Under the pieces are notes generated by a model. That model was given only the letters and a program-made list of their open reading frames with translations. It was not told the origin of the DNA and did no database searches. Shown piece by piece: positions 10,951-22,440 of a DNA stretch of 64,000 bases (the first letter of the stretch is position 1; each line of letters begins with the position of its first letter). Source of the DNA: Hyperoodon ampullatus (Eukaryota > Chordata > Mammalia > Artiodactyla > Ziphiidae); assembly GCA_949752795.1 (NCBI GenBank), contig OX457070.1, positions 29,559,088-29,623,087 of the forward strand, given 5' to 3'. A program made the translations under genes and the position numbers.

Positions 10951-13900
10951 TTAGATTATATATATATGTATGAGCATACAGTAATTGTTTTTCTCTTTCT
11001 GACTTACTTCACTCTGTATGACAGACTCTAGATCCATCCACCTCACTACAAATAACTCAATTTCATTTCTTTTTATGGCTGAGTAATATTCCATTGTATA
11101 CATGTGCCACATCTTCTTTATCCATTCATCTGTTGATGGACACTTAGGTTGCTTCCATGTCCTGGCTATTGTAAACTGGGCTGCAGTGAACATTGTGGTA
11201 CATGACTCTTTTTGAATTATGGTTTTCTCTGGGTATATGCCCAGTAGTGGGATTGCTGGATTGCATGGTAGCTCTATTTTTAGTTTTTTAAGGAACCTCC
11301 ATACTGTTCTCCATAGTGGCTGTATCAATTTACATTCCCATCAACAGTGCAAGAGGGTTCTCTCTTCTCCACACCCTCTCCAGCATTTATTGTTTGCAGA
11401 TTTTTTGATGATGGCCATTCTGACTGGTGTGAGATGACATCTCATTGTAGTTTTGATTTGCATTTCTCTAATGATTAATGATGTTGAGCATTCTTTCATG
11501 TGTTTGTTGGCAATCTGTATATCTTCTTTGGAGAAATGTCTATTTAGGTCTTCTGCCCATTTTTGGATTGGGTTGTTTGTTTTTTTGATATTGAGCTGCA
11601 TGTGCTGCTTGTAAATTTTGGAGATTAATCCTTTGTCAGTTGCTTCATTTGCAAATATTTTCTCCCATTCGGAGGGTCTTTTGGTCTTGTTTATGGCTCC
11701 CTTTGCTGTGCAAAAGCTTTGAAGTTTCATTAGGTCCCTTTTGTTTATTTTTGTTTTTATTTCCATTTCTCTAGGACGTGTGTCAAAAAGGATCTTGCTG
11801 TGATTTATGTCAGAGAGTGTTCTGCCTGTGTTTTCCTCTAAGAGTTTGATAGTGTCTGGCCTTACATTTAGGTCTTTAATCCATTTTGAGTTTATTTTTG
11901 TGTATGGTGTTAGGGAGTGTTCTGATTTCATACTTTTATATGTACCTGTCCAGTTTTCCCAGCACCACTTATTGAAGAGGCTGTCTTTTCTCCACTGTAT
12001 ATTCTTGCCTCCTTTATCAAAGATAAGGTGACCATATGTGCATGGGTTTATCTCTGGACTTTCTATCCTGTTCCATTGATCTATATTTCTCTTTTTGTGC
12101 CAGTACCATACTGTCTTGATTACTGTAGCTTTGTAGTATAGTCTGAAGTCCAGGAGCCTGATTCCTCCAGCTCTGTTTTTCTTTCTCAAGATTGCTTTGG
12201 CTATTCAGGGTCTTCTGTGTTTCCATACAAATTGTGAAATATTTTGTTCTAGTTCCGTGAAAAATGCCAGTGGTAGTTTGATAGGGATTGCATTGAATCT
12301 GTAGATTGCTTTGGGTAGTAGAGTCATTTTCACAATGTTGATTCTTCCAATCCAAGAACATGGTATATCTCTCCATCTATTTGTATCACCTTTAATTTCT
12401 TGCATCAGTGTCTTATAGTTTTCTGCATACAGGTCTTTTGTCTACTTAGGTAGATTTATTCCTAGATATTTTCTTCTTTTTGTTGCAATGGTAAATGGGA
12501 CTCTTTTATTAATTTCACTTTCAGATTTTTCATCATTAGTTTATAGGAATGCTAGAGATTTCTGTGCATTAATTTTGTATCCTGCTACTTTACCAAATTC
12601 ATTGATTAGCTCTAGTAGTTTTCTGGTAGCATCTTTAGGATTCTCTATGTATAGTATCATGTCATCTGCAAACAGCGACAACTTTACTTCTTTTCCGATT
12701 TGGATTCCTTTTATTTCTTTTTCTTCTCTGATTGCTGTGGCTAAAACTTACAAAACTATGTTGAATAATAGTGGTGAGAGTGGGCAACCTTGTCTTGTTC
12801 CTGATCTTAGTAGAAATGGTTTGAGTTTTTCACAATTGAGAACAATGTTGGCTGTGTGATTGTCATATATGGCCTTTATTATGTTGAGGTAAGTTCCCTC
12901 TTTGTCTGCTTTCTGGAGGGTTTTTATCATAAATTGGTGTTGAATTTTGTAGAAAGCTTTTCCTGCAACTATTGAGATGAACATATGGTTTTTATTCATC
13001 AGTTTGTTAATATGGTGTATCACGTTGATTGATTTGCATATATTGAAGAATCCTTGCATTCCTGGGATAAACCCCACCTGATCATTGTGTATGATCCTTT
13101 TAATGTGCTGTTGGATTCTGTTTGCTAGTGTTTTGTTCAGGATTTTTGCATCTATGTTTGTCAGTGAAATTGGCCTGTAGTTTTCTTTTTTGTGTGACAT
13201 CTTTGTCTGGTTTTGGTATCAGGGTGATGGTGGCCTCATACAATGAGGTTGGGAGTGTTCCTCCCTCTGCTTATTTTGCAAGAGTTTGCAAAGAATACAT
13301 GTTAGCTCTTCTCTAAATATTTGATAGAATTTGCCTGTGAGGCCATCTGGTCCTCGGCTTTTGTGTGTTGGAAGATTTTTAATCACAGTTTCAATTTCAG
13401 TGCTTGTGATTGGTCTGTTCATATTTTCTATTTCTTCCTGGTTCAGACTTGGAAGGTTGTGCTTTGCTAAGAATTTGTCTGTTTCTTCCAGGTTGTCCAT
13501 TTTATTGGCATATAGTTGCTTGTAGTAATCTCTCATGATCCTTTGTATTTCTGCAGTGTCAGTTGTTACTTCTCCTTTTTCATTTCTAATTCTATTGATT
13601 TGAGTCTTCTCCCTTTTTTTCTTGATGAGTCTGGCTAATGGTTTATCAATTTTGTTTATCTTCTCAAAGAACAAGCTTTTAGTTTTATTGATCTTTGCTA
13701 TCATTTTCTTCATTTCTTTTTCATTTATTTCTGATCTTATCTTTATGATTTCTTTCCTTCTGCTACCTTTGGGGTTTTTTTGTTCTTCTTTCTCTAATTG
13801 CTTTAGGTGTAACGTTAGGTTTTTATATGAGATGTTTCTTAAGGTAGGATTGTATTGCTATAAACTTCCCTCTTAGAACTGCTTTTGCTGCATCCCATAA

Positions 13901-14760
13901 GTTTTGGGTCTTCACGTTTTCATTGTCATTTGTTTCTAGGTATTTTTTGATTTCCTCTTTGATTTCTTCAATGATCTCTTGGTTATTAAGTAGTGTATTG
14001 TTTAGCCTCCATGTGCTTGTATTTTTTACAGATTTTTTCCTGTAATTGATATCTAGTTTCATAGCATTGTGGTCGGAAAAGATACTTGATACGAGTTCAA
14101 TTTTCCTAAATTTACTAAGGCTTGATTTGACCCAAGATATGATCTATCCTGGTGAATGTTCCATAAGCACTTGAGAAGAATGTGTATTGTGTTGTTTTTG
14201 GAGGGAATGTCCTATAAATATCAATTAAGTCCATCTTGTTTAATCTATCATTTAAAGCTTGTGTTTCCTTATTTATTTTCATTTTAGATGATCTGTCCAT
14301 TGGTGAAAGTGGGGTGTTAAAGTCCCCTACTATGATTGTGTTACTGTCGATTTCCCCTTTTATGGCTGTTAGTATTTGCCTTATGTATTGTGGTGCTCCT
14401 ATGTTGGGTGCATAAATATTTACAATTGTTATATCTTCTTCTTCTACTGATCCTTTGATCATTATGTAGTGTCCTTCTTTGTCTCTTGTAATAGTCTTTC
14501 TTTTAAAGTCTATTTTGTCTGATATGGGAATTGCTCCTCCAGCTTTCTTTTGATTTCCATTTACATGGAATATCTTTTTCCATCCCTTCACTTTCAGTCT
14601 GTATGTGTCTCTAGGTCTGAAGTGGGTCTCTTGTAGACAGCGTATATACGGGTCTTGTTTTTGTATCCATTCAGCCAGTCTATGTCTTTTGGTTGGAGCA
14701 TTTAATCTATTTACATTTAAGGTTATTATTGATATGTATGTTATGTTCCTATTCCCATTT
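10951..14760 (-). pseudogene. L1 ORF2 (endonuclease/reverse transcriptase), disrupted
   Basis: The endonuclease domain is seen from about 14700 (QETHF region near 14640) through NIYAPN, IIVGDFNTPLSPMDRSS and TRIDHILG (about 14130-14420). A frameshift near 14125 ends that piece. The linker is at 13823-14062. RT pieces lie at 13219-13713 (RGPDGLTGKFYQ), 12748-13200 ([37 protein letters not shown]) and around 12670, where the FADD catalytic motif survives but is out of frame with its neighbours. C-terminal pieces are 11341-12189 (282 codons, the longest) and 10951-11328. About seven breaks; no functional protein is possible. Confidence 0.93.
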
Positions 14761-14817
14761 TCTTAATTGTTTTGGGTTTGTTATTGTAGGTCTTTTCTTT
14801 CTCTTGTGTTTCCTGCC

Positions 14818-15701
14818 TAGAGAAGTTCCTTTAGCATTGTAAAGCTGATTTGGTGGTGTTGAATTCTCTTAGATTTTGCTTGTCTGTAAAGGTTTTAATT
14901 TCTCCATCAAATCTGAATGAGATCCTTGCTGGGTAGAGTAATCTTGGTTGTAGGTTTTTCTCCTTCATCACTTTAAATATGTCCTGCTACTCCCTTCTGG
15001 CTTGCAGAGTTTCTGCTGAAAGATCAGCTGTTAACCTTATGGGGATTCCCTTGTATGTTATTTGTTGTTTTTCCCTTGCTGCTTTTAATATTTTTTCTTT
15101 GCATTTAATTTTTGATGCTTTGATTAATATGTGTCTTGGCATGTTTCTCCTTGGATTTATCCTGTATGGGACTCTCTGCACTTCCTGGACTTGATTAATT
15201 ATTTCCTTTCCCATATTACGGAAGTTTTCAACTATAATCTCTTCAAATATTCTCAGTCCCTTTCTTTTTCTGTTCTTCTTCTGGGACCCCTACAATTCGA
15301 ACGTTGGTGCATTTAATCTTGTCCCAGAGGTCTCTGAGACTGTCCTCAATTTTTTTCATTCTTTTTTCTTTATTCTGCTCTGCAGTAGTTATTTCCACTA
15401 TTTTATCTTCTGGGTCACTTATCCGTTCTGCCTCAGTTATTCTGCTATCGATCCCTTCTAGAGAATTTTAAATTTCATTTATTGTGTAGTTTATCATTGT
15501 TTGTTTGCACTTTAGTTCTTCTAGGTCCTTTTAAAATGTTTCTTGTATTTTCTCTATTCTATTTCTAAGATTTTGGATAATCTTTACTCTCATTATTATG
15601 AATTCTTTTTCAGGTAGACTGCCTTTTTCCTCTTCATTTCTTAGGTCTGGTGGGTTTTTATCTTGTCCCTTCATCTGCTGTGTGTTTTTCTGTCTTCTCA
15701 T
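14818..15701 (-). pseudogene. L1 ORF1 (RNA-binding chaperone), disrupted
   Basis: ORF1p is the trimeric RNA-binding protein of the L1 particle: coiled coil, RRM, C-terminal domain. The start codon (complement of 15699-15701) opens a MRRQKNTQQMKGQDK N-terminus. A stop replaces a coiled-coil codon near 15475. The RRM/C-terminal part is seen at 14987-15214 (PYRINPRRNMPRHILIK). A TGG-to-TAG change follows ETLQARRE. The original stop is the complement of 14818-14820. At about 294 codons the frame length suits an L1 ORF1. Confidence 0.88.
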
Positions 15702-17683
15702 TTTGCTTAACTTACTGTGTTTGGGGTGTCCTTTTCACAGGCTGCACGTTCATAGTTCCCATTGTTTTTGGTGTCTGTCCCCAGTGGCTAAGGTTGATTC
15801 AGTGGGTTGTGTAGGCTTCCTGGTGGAGGGGACTAGAGCCCGTGTTCTGGTGGATGAGGCTGGATCTTGCCTTTCTGGTGGGCAGGTCCACGTCTGGTGG
15901 TGTGTTTTGGGGTATCTGTGGCCTTATTATGATTTTAGGCAGCCTCTCTGCTAATGGATGGGGTTGTGTTCCTGTCTTGCTAGTTGTTTGGCATAGGGTG
16001 TTCATCACTGTAGATTGCTGGTCGTTGAGTGAAGCTGGGTCTTGGTGTTGAGATGGAGATCTCTGAGAGATTTTTGCCATTTGATATTACGTGGAGCTGG
16101 GAGGTCTCTTGTGGACCAGTGTCCTGAAGTTGGCTCTCCCACCTCAGAGGCACAGCCCTGATACCTGGCTGGAGCGCCAAGAGACTTTCATCCAGACGAC
16201 TCAGAATAAAAGGGAGAAAAAATAGAAAGTAAGAAAGAAGATAAAATAAAATAAAATAAAGTAAAATAAAAGAAACTAAAGTTATTAAAATAAAAAATAT
16301 TATTAAGAAAAAAAAATTTTTAAGTAAAAAAAAAAAAACGGACAGACAGAACCCTAGGACAAATGGTAAAAGCAAAGCTATACAGACAAAATCACACATA
16401 GAAGCATACACATACACACTCACAAAAAGAGGAAAAGGGGAAAAAATAATAAATCTTGCTCTCGAAGTCCACCTCTTCAATTTGGGATGATTCATTGTCT
16501 ATTCAGGTATTCCACAGATGCGGGGTACATCAAGTTGATTGTGGAGATTTAATCCGCTGCTCTTGAGGCTGCTGGTAGAGATTTCCCTTTCTCTTCTTTG
16601 TTCGCACAGCTCCCGGGGTTCAGCTTTGGATTTGGCACCGCCTCTGCGTGTAGGTCACCGGAGGGCGTCTGTTCTTCGCTCAGACAGGACAGGGTTAAAG
16701 GAGTCGCTGATTCGGGGGCTCCGGCTCACTCAGGCCGGGGGGAGGGAGGTGTTCGGAGTGCGGGGCGAGCCTGCAGTGGCCTGGAGCCTGCGGCTGCAGA
16801 GGCCAACGTGACGTTGCACCAGCCTGAGGCGCGCCGTGCGTTCTCCCGGGGAAGTTGTCCCTGGATTCCGGGACCCTGGCAGTGGCGGGCTGCACAGGCT
16901 CCCGGGAGGGGAGGTGTGGAGAGTGCTCTGTGCTCGCACACAGGCTTCTTGGTGGCGGCAGCAGCAGCCTTAGTGTCCCATGGCTGTCTCTGGGGTCCGC
17001 GCTGATAGCCGCGGCTCGCACCCGTCTCTGGAGCTCCTTTAAGCGGCGCTCTTAATCCCCTCTCCTCGCACACCAGGAAACAAAGAGGCAAGAAAAAGTC
17101 TCTTGCCTCTTCGGCAGCTCCAGACTTTTCCCCGGACTCCCTCCCAGCTAGCTGTGGCGCACTAGCCCCTTCAGGTTGTGTTCACACCGCCAACCCCAGT
17201 CCTCTACCTGGGATCCGACTGAAGCCCGAGCCTCAGCTCCCAGCCCCGCCCGCCCCGGCGGGTGAGCAGACAAGCCTCTCGGGCTGGTGAGTGCTGGTTG
17301 GCACCGATCCTCTGTGCGGGAATCTCTCCGCTTTGCCCTCCGCACCCCGGTGGCTGCGCTCTCCTCCGTGGCTCCGAAGCTTCCCCCCTCCGCCACCCGC
17401 AGTCTCTGCCCAAGAAGGCGCTTCTAGTGTGTGGAAACCTTTCCTCCTTCACAGCTCCCTCCCACGGGTGCAGGTCCCGTCCCTATTCTTTTGTCTCTGT
17501 TTTTTCTTTTGCCCTACCCAGGTACGTGGGGAGTTTCTTGCCTTTTGGGAGGTCTGAGGTCTTCTGCCAGCGTTCAGTGGGTGTTCTATAGGAGCTGTTC
17601 CACATGTAGATGTATTTCTGATGTATTTGTGGAGAGGAAGGTGATCTCCCCATCTTACTCTTCCGCCATCTTGAAGCTCCTCC
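15702..17683 (-). promoter_or_regulatory. L1 5' UTR / internal promoter, CpG-rich
   Basis: About 2 kb upstream of ORF1. The distal part (about 16600-17450) is GC-rich with many CpGs, unlike anything else in this AT-rich window. An A-rich block lies at 16195-16340. The L1 5' UTR normally carries an internal Pol II promoter driving the element and often an antisense promoter facing the flank. Several long GC-driven open frames here (for example 16598-17005) are by-products of composition. Confidence 0.75.
17663..17672 (-). promoter_or_regulatory. YY1-like site at the L1 5' end
   Basis: The minus strand reads AAGATGGCGG about 11 bases from the L1 5' end. This is the YY1 core seen near the start of many mammalian L1s, where it helps place the transcription start. 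The 3'-truncated L1 at 51466 has the related but weaker AAGATGGCAT. Confidence 0.65.
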
Positions 17684-17800
17684 TATCATATATTTTATTT
17701 GATCTTACAATGACCCTGTGAGGCATGTAGGAGAATATGATATTATTTCCACTTTACAAAGGAGGGAAGCAAAGGTAAGGGGATCAGAGTCAGTCACTTA
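17684..17800 (+). mobile_element. MIR SINE, right half
   Basis: 'ttatttgatcttacaatgac', 'cctgtgaggcatgtagg' and 'tatttccactttacaaagg' are the MIR core. It joins the left half at 10515-10556 across the L1. Confidence 0.7.
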
Positions 17801-18409
17801 AAATTTCCAGATACTTTGCCTTCTAATTCAATTCTATTGTCATCCTGTTATTTTGCTATTATTTCTGAAAAATTACTGGTGAAAAGTATCCATTCTTAAA
17901 AAATTGATTACAAGAATATAATTGATTACAGGAATGTAAAAGAGCTGCAGGAGGCTGAGTGGTCTTGATTTGTCTTCATTATCTCGTACAGTATTTCCTG
18001 TACTTGGAATATAAATAATCCAGGCTGATCATTTAACATCACAGATTTGATTATATTATTGCTCTGTATGAAACCTTTCAATGGCTTCACACTGCTTCCA
18101 AGGTCAGAAACAAAATCCTTAACAAGTCTCCCACCCTGTAGAGTTTAGCTCTTGACTTCCAAACTCTAATCCCGATAAGGACCAGGCAATTAAGTTAAAT
18201 GAGTGAGCTGGCTGGGTGTAAGATGAAATAGCAACTGGCCTTAGCTGCAGTGGTGGAAATTGATAGAAAGTGGTGGGGACTGCGATGGCCTGGGGAGTGT
18301 TGACAGTGGACAGTCAGTATTTGGTTTGTTGCCATGGAGTCATGCAGACCCAGTGTGGCCAGATCTTACAACTTTCTTAGAGAAGCAGAAATTTGGATAT
18401 TTTGTGTGA
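17801..18409. other. Unassigned sequence with an L2 fragment
   Basis: 18030-18140 reads like L2 on the + strand ('gaaacctttcaatggcttc', 'caaaatccttaacaagtc'). The remainder shows no recognised feature. Confidence 0.45.
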
Positions 18410-18775
18410 ATTTTATGTATTTTTTAATATTGGCAATTAATTCACACTTTTAATAGGCTATTTTTTAGAGCGGTTTTAGGTTCACAACAAAAGTGAGAGG
18501 AAAGTACAGAGATTTCTCATATACCTACTGTCCCCACTCAGGCATAGCCTTGCCCCACTATCAACATCAGTCACCAGAGTGGTGTATTTGTTACAATCCA
18601 TGAACCTACATTGACAGGTCATAATCACCCAAAGCGCATAGTTTACATAGGAGTCCACTCTTGGTGTATTACATTCTGTGGGTTTGGACAAATGTATAAT
18701 GACATGTATCCACCATTATAGTATCATACAGAATGGTTTCACTGGCCTAAAACCCTCTGCACAACTAATTCAAAT
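18410..18775 (-). mobile_element. Old L1 3' UTR fragment
   Basis: Antisense L1M 3' UTR: 'ggttcacaacaaaagtgag', 'catgaacctacattgacagg', 'ggtttggacaaatgtataat' and 'ccaccattatagtatcatac'. Confidence 0.75.
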
Positions 18776-18930
18776 TTAAAAACCAGTTGGGCCCAAAGTA
18801 GTGTGAATCCGAGAAAACAGAACAGGTTGATCACGACCCTAGGGAACAGGGACTCCCTGCGTGTTTCTCCCGCCTTACCCTATGTCCCTCTATACTCCAG
18901 CTCTACTGGACATCTTCCAGTACCTCTAAT

Positions 18931-19072
18931 GGCATGGCTCTCAACCCTGGTTGCACATGAGAATTACTGGTGAATTGGAAGAAAAAAAAATGATGTGTGT
19001 TTTCCACCTCTACATGTTTCTTTATGGGTCCCCAGGTGATTCTCACGTGCAGCCAGGATTGAGAACATGTAA
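18931..19072. mobile_element. MER5-type hAT DNA transposon remnant
   Basis: Terminal inverted repeats are visible as 'gctctcaaccctggttgcac' on the left and its near-complement 'gtgcagccaggattgagaac' on the right, about 140 bp apart. This is the size and ends of the non-autonomous MER5 group. The flanking 8-base duplication could not be fixed. Confidence 0.75.
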
Positions 19073-19129
19073 TTGCCAACTGAACTTCCTGCCTCCAGCT
19101 TTGCCCTCCTCTGGGCAATTTTCCACACT

Positions 19130-19430
19130 ATTACAAGAGGAAGCTTCTAAAAACATAAATCTGATCAAGTCGCTCCCCTGTTCAAACCCTCCTTTGGCTG
19201 CTCCTTGCCATCAGGATACATTCTTTGGCATAATCGGAAAGTCCTTCAAGAGCTGGCTCCTGTCAAGAGCCTTCCAGCCTCATCCCTTCCCATCACTGCC
19301 TCTGCTCCTTTCCACAAGAATGCACTTTGTTTCAGCTACCCTTGATTTCTTGATTCTGGAGTTTCCGTGGATTTCCATGCATGCGCTATACTCTTTCACC
19401 CATGAGCCTTTGAACACGTGCAACTGGAGG
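19130..19430 (+). mobile_element. L2 fragment
   Basis: 'aaatctgatcaagtcgctcc', 'ctttggctgctccttgcc' and 'agccttccagcctcatccc' match the L2 3' third. The open frame 18951-19484 crosses MER5 and L2 sequence and is not a gene. Confidence 0.7.
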
Positions 19431-20865
19431 GGCTTGGATGAAAGTGGTCACCAGGGCACTGCTGGAGAGGGAGTTGGGGCTTGAGAGGGTCTGACGCAGT
19501 GCAGGGAGGTGACCAACACTAGTACCATCCTCAAAAAGATGGAAAACTCTTTAAAGGCAGAGATTACAGTTAGTATTGCCAGTTTCCCTTTCTCCCATCC
19601 CTCAGGGCCAAGCCTTGAGGATATGAAGCAAATTCTAATTAGAATTACATTCTCTGGAAATATTCCCTCGTTTGTTTAGTTATTTTGGAAGGGAGCAGCA
19701 GGTCTAAAGTATTAGAATTAAAGGAAAATGTGGCAGGTTCTGGAAAGTACAAGTAATTCTACAAGTCTGAACCTGAATGATTCCGTGACCTCTTCCAGGG
19801 ATCTCGGGTTCTGGCTTCACATAGCTGAAACAGCATCTAACTGAGAAAGTTAAATATAATTTTGTTTATGGTTAGTGAATTACATCCCCTAAGAATCTCT
19901 TAAGAGGCTGTAGGAAAGAGAAGAAGGAAGGGTGAAATGACAAACATCCAGAGGATGGGGGTGACCTTTATATTGCAATTTATAGCCTTCTTTGGGAATT
20001 CTAACCATCAGGGAGGCCCTTTGCCCAACAGTTCAAGCTTTTATCCAGCAAATGTGGAGTCCTTGCTTCTGTTATGTAGATGAAAAGCAAGGTTCTCCTG
20101 GGGTCACACAGCAGGAGCTTGACATTTGGGGAATGTGATTGATGAGTTCTGTCCTCCCACAGAGGAGTTCCATGGTGAGAGAGGACTCCAGAAGCCAAAT
20201 AGCCAAGGGACATTCCAAACCAAACATCTGCAATGAAATGCAGAAACTGTTGAGCTGTGCCAGACCCAGCTAGACACACAGCCCTGTGTTCCCATGAGAA
20301 CATCTCCCAGCCAGACTTTCCACCATTAAAACAGCTGTTTTTAATTCCAGCTTTCTCCCGAGAAGACTCCTTTGATAACATCCGAGGGGGAAGGGATGAC
20401 ATAAATTGTGTAAGTTTCTCAGCTTTCCTGTCACCTGATAGAAATCCAAGCCCCAAGGGCATGCACTGTAGAAGTCCAGGCAAATTCAGAGTTTAGGCAT
20501 CACCTGAGATGAGTGAATCAGATGAGGTACCATTCCAGGGCATCATGAGGGCCCAGGCTACCCGATGTTGAGGCAAGTCTTTGGCGGGGAGGGGCCACAG
20601 GGAATAAGATATTCCAAAGAAGAAAAGAGCATGGGCAGGGGAGTTCCTTAAAGGCACCTAGCCTACTTCCCAATTTTCTCTACGACTGGCCAACACTCAG
20701 AGTCATTATCAAATCTATTATCTTTGTCCCTCCTCTATTCTTCTCTTAGGACCCTATAGAAAAAAAATATTAACAGCAAAGATTAGGCCCAACAGACATC
20801 AGCAGAACACTAAATTTCACCCTGATGTTTTTTCATCAATGTTTAGATTGTCTAAATTGTTAAAT
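19431..20865. other. Unique sequence, no gene recognised
   Basis: Longest stretch here without a clear repeat. A 160-codon minus-strand open frame (20001-20483) has no recognisable domain and no start context or splice signals that stand out. 'ggttctcctggggtcacacagcaggag' near 20090 is faintly MIR-like. Confidence 0.4.
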
Positions 20866-21054
20866 TTTTGTCTTAAACCTTTAAAAATTAAAGTATGACA
20901 TGTATACAGTAAAGGGAATAAATTGTAAGTTTGTGAAATATATATAAGGGCACAAATTATCATTAAATGAACCCATCCAAGTAACCACCTACCACCCAGG
21001 CCAAGAAAAAGAATGTTACCTTTATCCCAAAGCTTCCTTGTGTACATTTCTTTT

Positions 21055-21173
21055 TCTTTTTTGGCCACGCTACGTGGCATGCGGGATCTTAGTTCCCCAA
21101 CCAGGGATCCAACCTGTGCCCCCTGCAGTGGAAGCACAGAGTCCTAACCACTGGACGGCCAGGGAAGTCCCTC
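21055..21173 (-). mobile_element. Short tRNA-derived SINE
   Basis: Antisense head 'ccactggacggccagggaag' at the right, with 'gggatcttagttccccaacc' in the body. It is the same short class as 9457-9637. Its TSD is not clear. Confidence 0.85.
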
Positions 21174-21602
21174 TTTGTTTGTTTTTTAATTTGTTTTTGT
21201 TTCTTGTCAACAGTTCATTGATTTTAAGTACATGTATACTGTTGTGCAACCTTCACCACAATCCAGTTTTAGAACACTCCTATTGTGACAAAAAGTCCCC
21301 TCCTGCCCGTCCGCAATCATTGTCTACTCTTGCCTTCAACCCAGGCAACCACTGATCTGCTCTCTGTCTATGGTTCTGCCATTTCTAGAAATTTCATATA
21401 AATGGAATCATATAATACATAGTCTCCTCTCCTTAGCATAATATTTTTGAAGTTCATCCTTTTTTTTTGCATGCATCAATAATTTGTTCCTTTTATTGCT
21501 AATAAATACTACATTGTATAGATATACCACAACCATTTATCTCTTCACTAGTTGGTGGACATTTGGATTGTTTCCAATTTGGGGCTCTTAAGGATAATGC
21601 CA

Positions 21603-21914
21603 GGATTTCTCTGGTAGCTTAGTAGTTAAGAATCCACCTCACAACGCAGGGGACACAGGTTCGATCCCTGGTCTGGGAAGATCCCACATGCCGCAGAGCA
21701 ACCAAGCCCGTGCACCACAACTACTCAGCCCATGTGCCGCAACTACTGAAGCCCGCACACCTAGAGCCTGTGCTCCGCAACAACAGAAGCCACTGCAATG
21801 AGAAGCCCACGCACAGCAATGAAGAGTAGCCCCCGCTCGCCACAACTAGAGAAAGCCCACGTGCAGCAACGAAGACCCAACACAGCCAATAAATAAATAC
21901 ATTAAAAAAAAAAA
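21603..21914 (+). mobile_element. CHR-1-type SINE
   Basis: Head 'gatttctctggtagcttag' (diverged), B box 'ggttcgatccc', full CHR-1 body, (AAAT)/A tail. The TSD is 'aggataatgcca' at 21591-21602 and 'aggaataatgcca' at 21915-21927. Confidence 0.93.
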
Positions 21915-22440
21915 AAGGAATAATGCCATTTGGAATACTTGTGAGCAAGTATTTGTGTAGACATATATTTTCATTTCTCATGGATACACAGGTAGGAGTG
22001 GAATTGCTAGGTTGTAAAGTATATTTAACTTAAGAAACTGCTAAGCTTTTCCAAAGTAACTATCATTGTACACTTTCACCAGAAATGTATGAGGGTTCCA
22101 ATTTCCCCATAACCTCAACAACACTTTTTATATTCTGTCTTTCTGCTTATAGGTATCCTAGTGAGGCTGTTGTGGATTCTCTGTAGTATTAACTTGCATT
22201 TCCCTAATGATTAATGATGTTGAGCATCTCTGAGTGTGATTATGAGCCACTTGAATATTTTCTTTGATGAAATGTTTACTCAAGTCTTTTGCCTATTTTT
22301 TTATTAGATTTTTTTGTCTGTTCAAGTTGTAAGAGTTCTTTTTGTGCTCTGGATACAAGTCCTTTATCAGATATATGATTTAGAAATATTTTGTCCTAAT
22401 CTATACCTTAATCATTTTCTTAATGATGTCTTTTGAAGTG

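Larger units (their letters stand above)
10567..17683 (-). mobile_element. Full-length L1 retrotransposon (inactive)
   Basis: A complete 7.1-kb L1 read from right to left: 5' UTR (17683-15702), ORF1 (15701-14818), ORF2 (about 14760-10951) and 3' UTR (10950-10567, with a 'ccaataaag' signal). Its first bases on the minus strand contain 'caagatggcgg'. The flanks share 'tatcatatat' (10557-10566 and 17684-17693), and the surrounding MIR is continuous once the L1 is removed. The tail has become (AT)n. Frameshifts and stops in both ORFs show it can no longer move by itself. Confidence 0.95.
20866..22440 (-). mobile_element. Old L1 3' part, interrupted by two SINEs
   Basis: Antisense old L1 from 3' UTR into ORF2: 'tatacagtaaagggaataaa', 'gttgtgcaaccttcaccac', 'aatactacattgtatagat', 'tttccctaatgattaatg' and 'tttgatgaaatgtttactc'. 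SINEs sit at 21055-21173 and 21603-21914. Confidence 0.75.

Noticed and set aside
16598..17452. Cluster of proline/arginine-rich open frames on both strands
   Set aside because: They lie in the GC-rich L1 5' UTR, where stops are rare in all frames.
20001..20483. 160-codon minus-strand open frame in unique sequence
   Set aside because: No recognised protein family, no splice or promoter context, and a second frame is also open in part of the same stretch.
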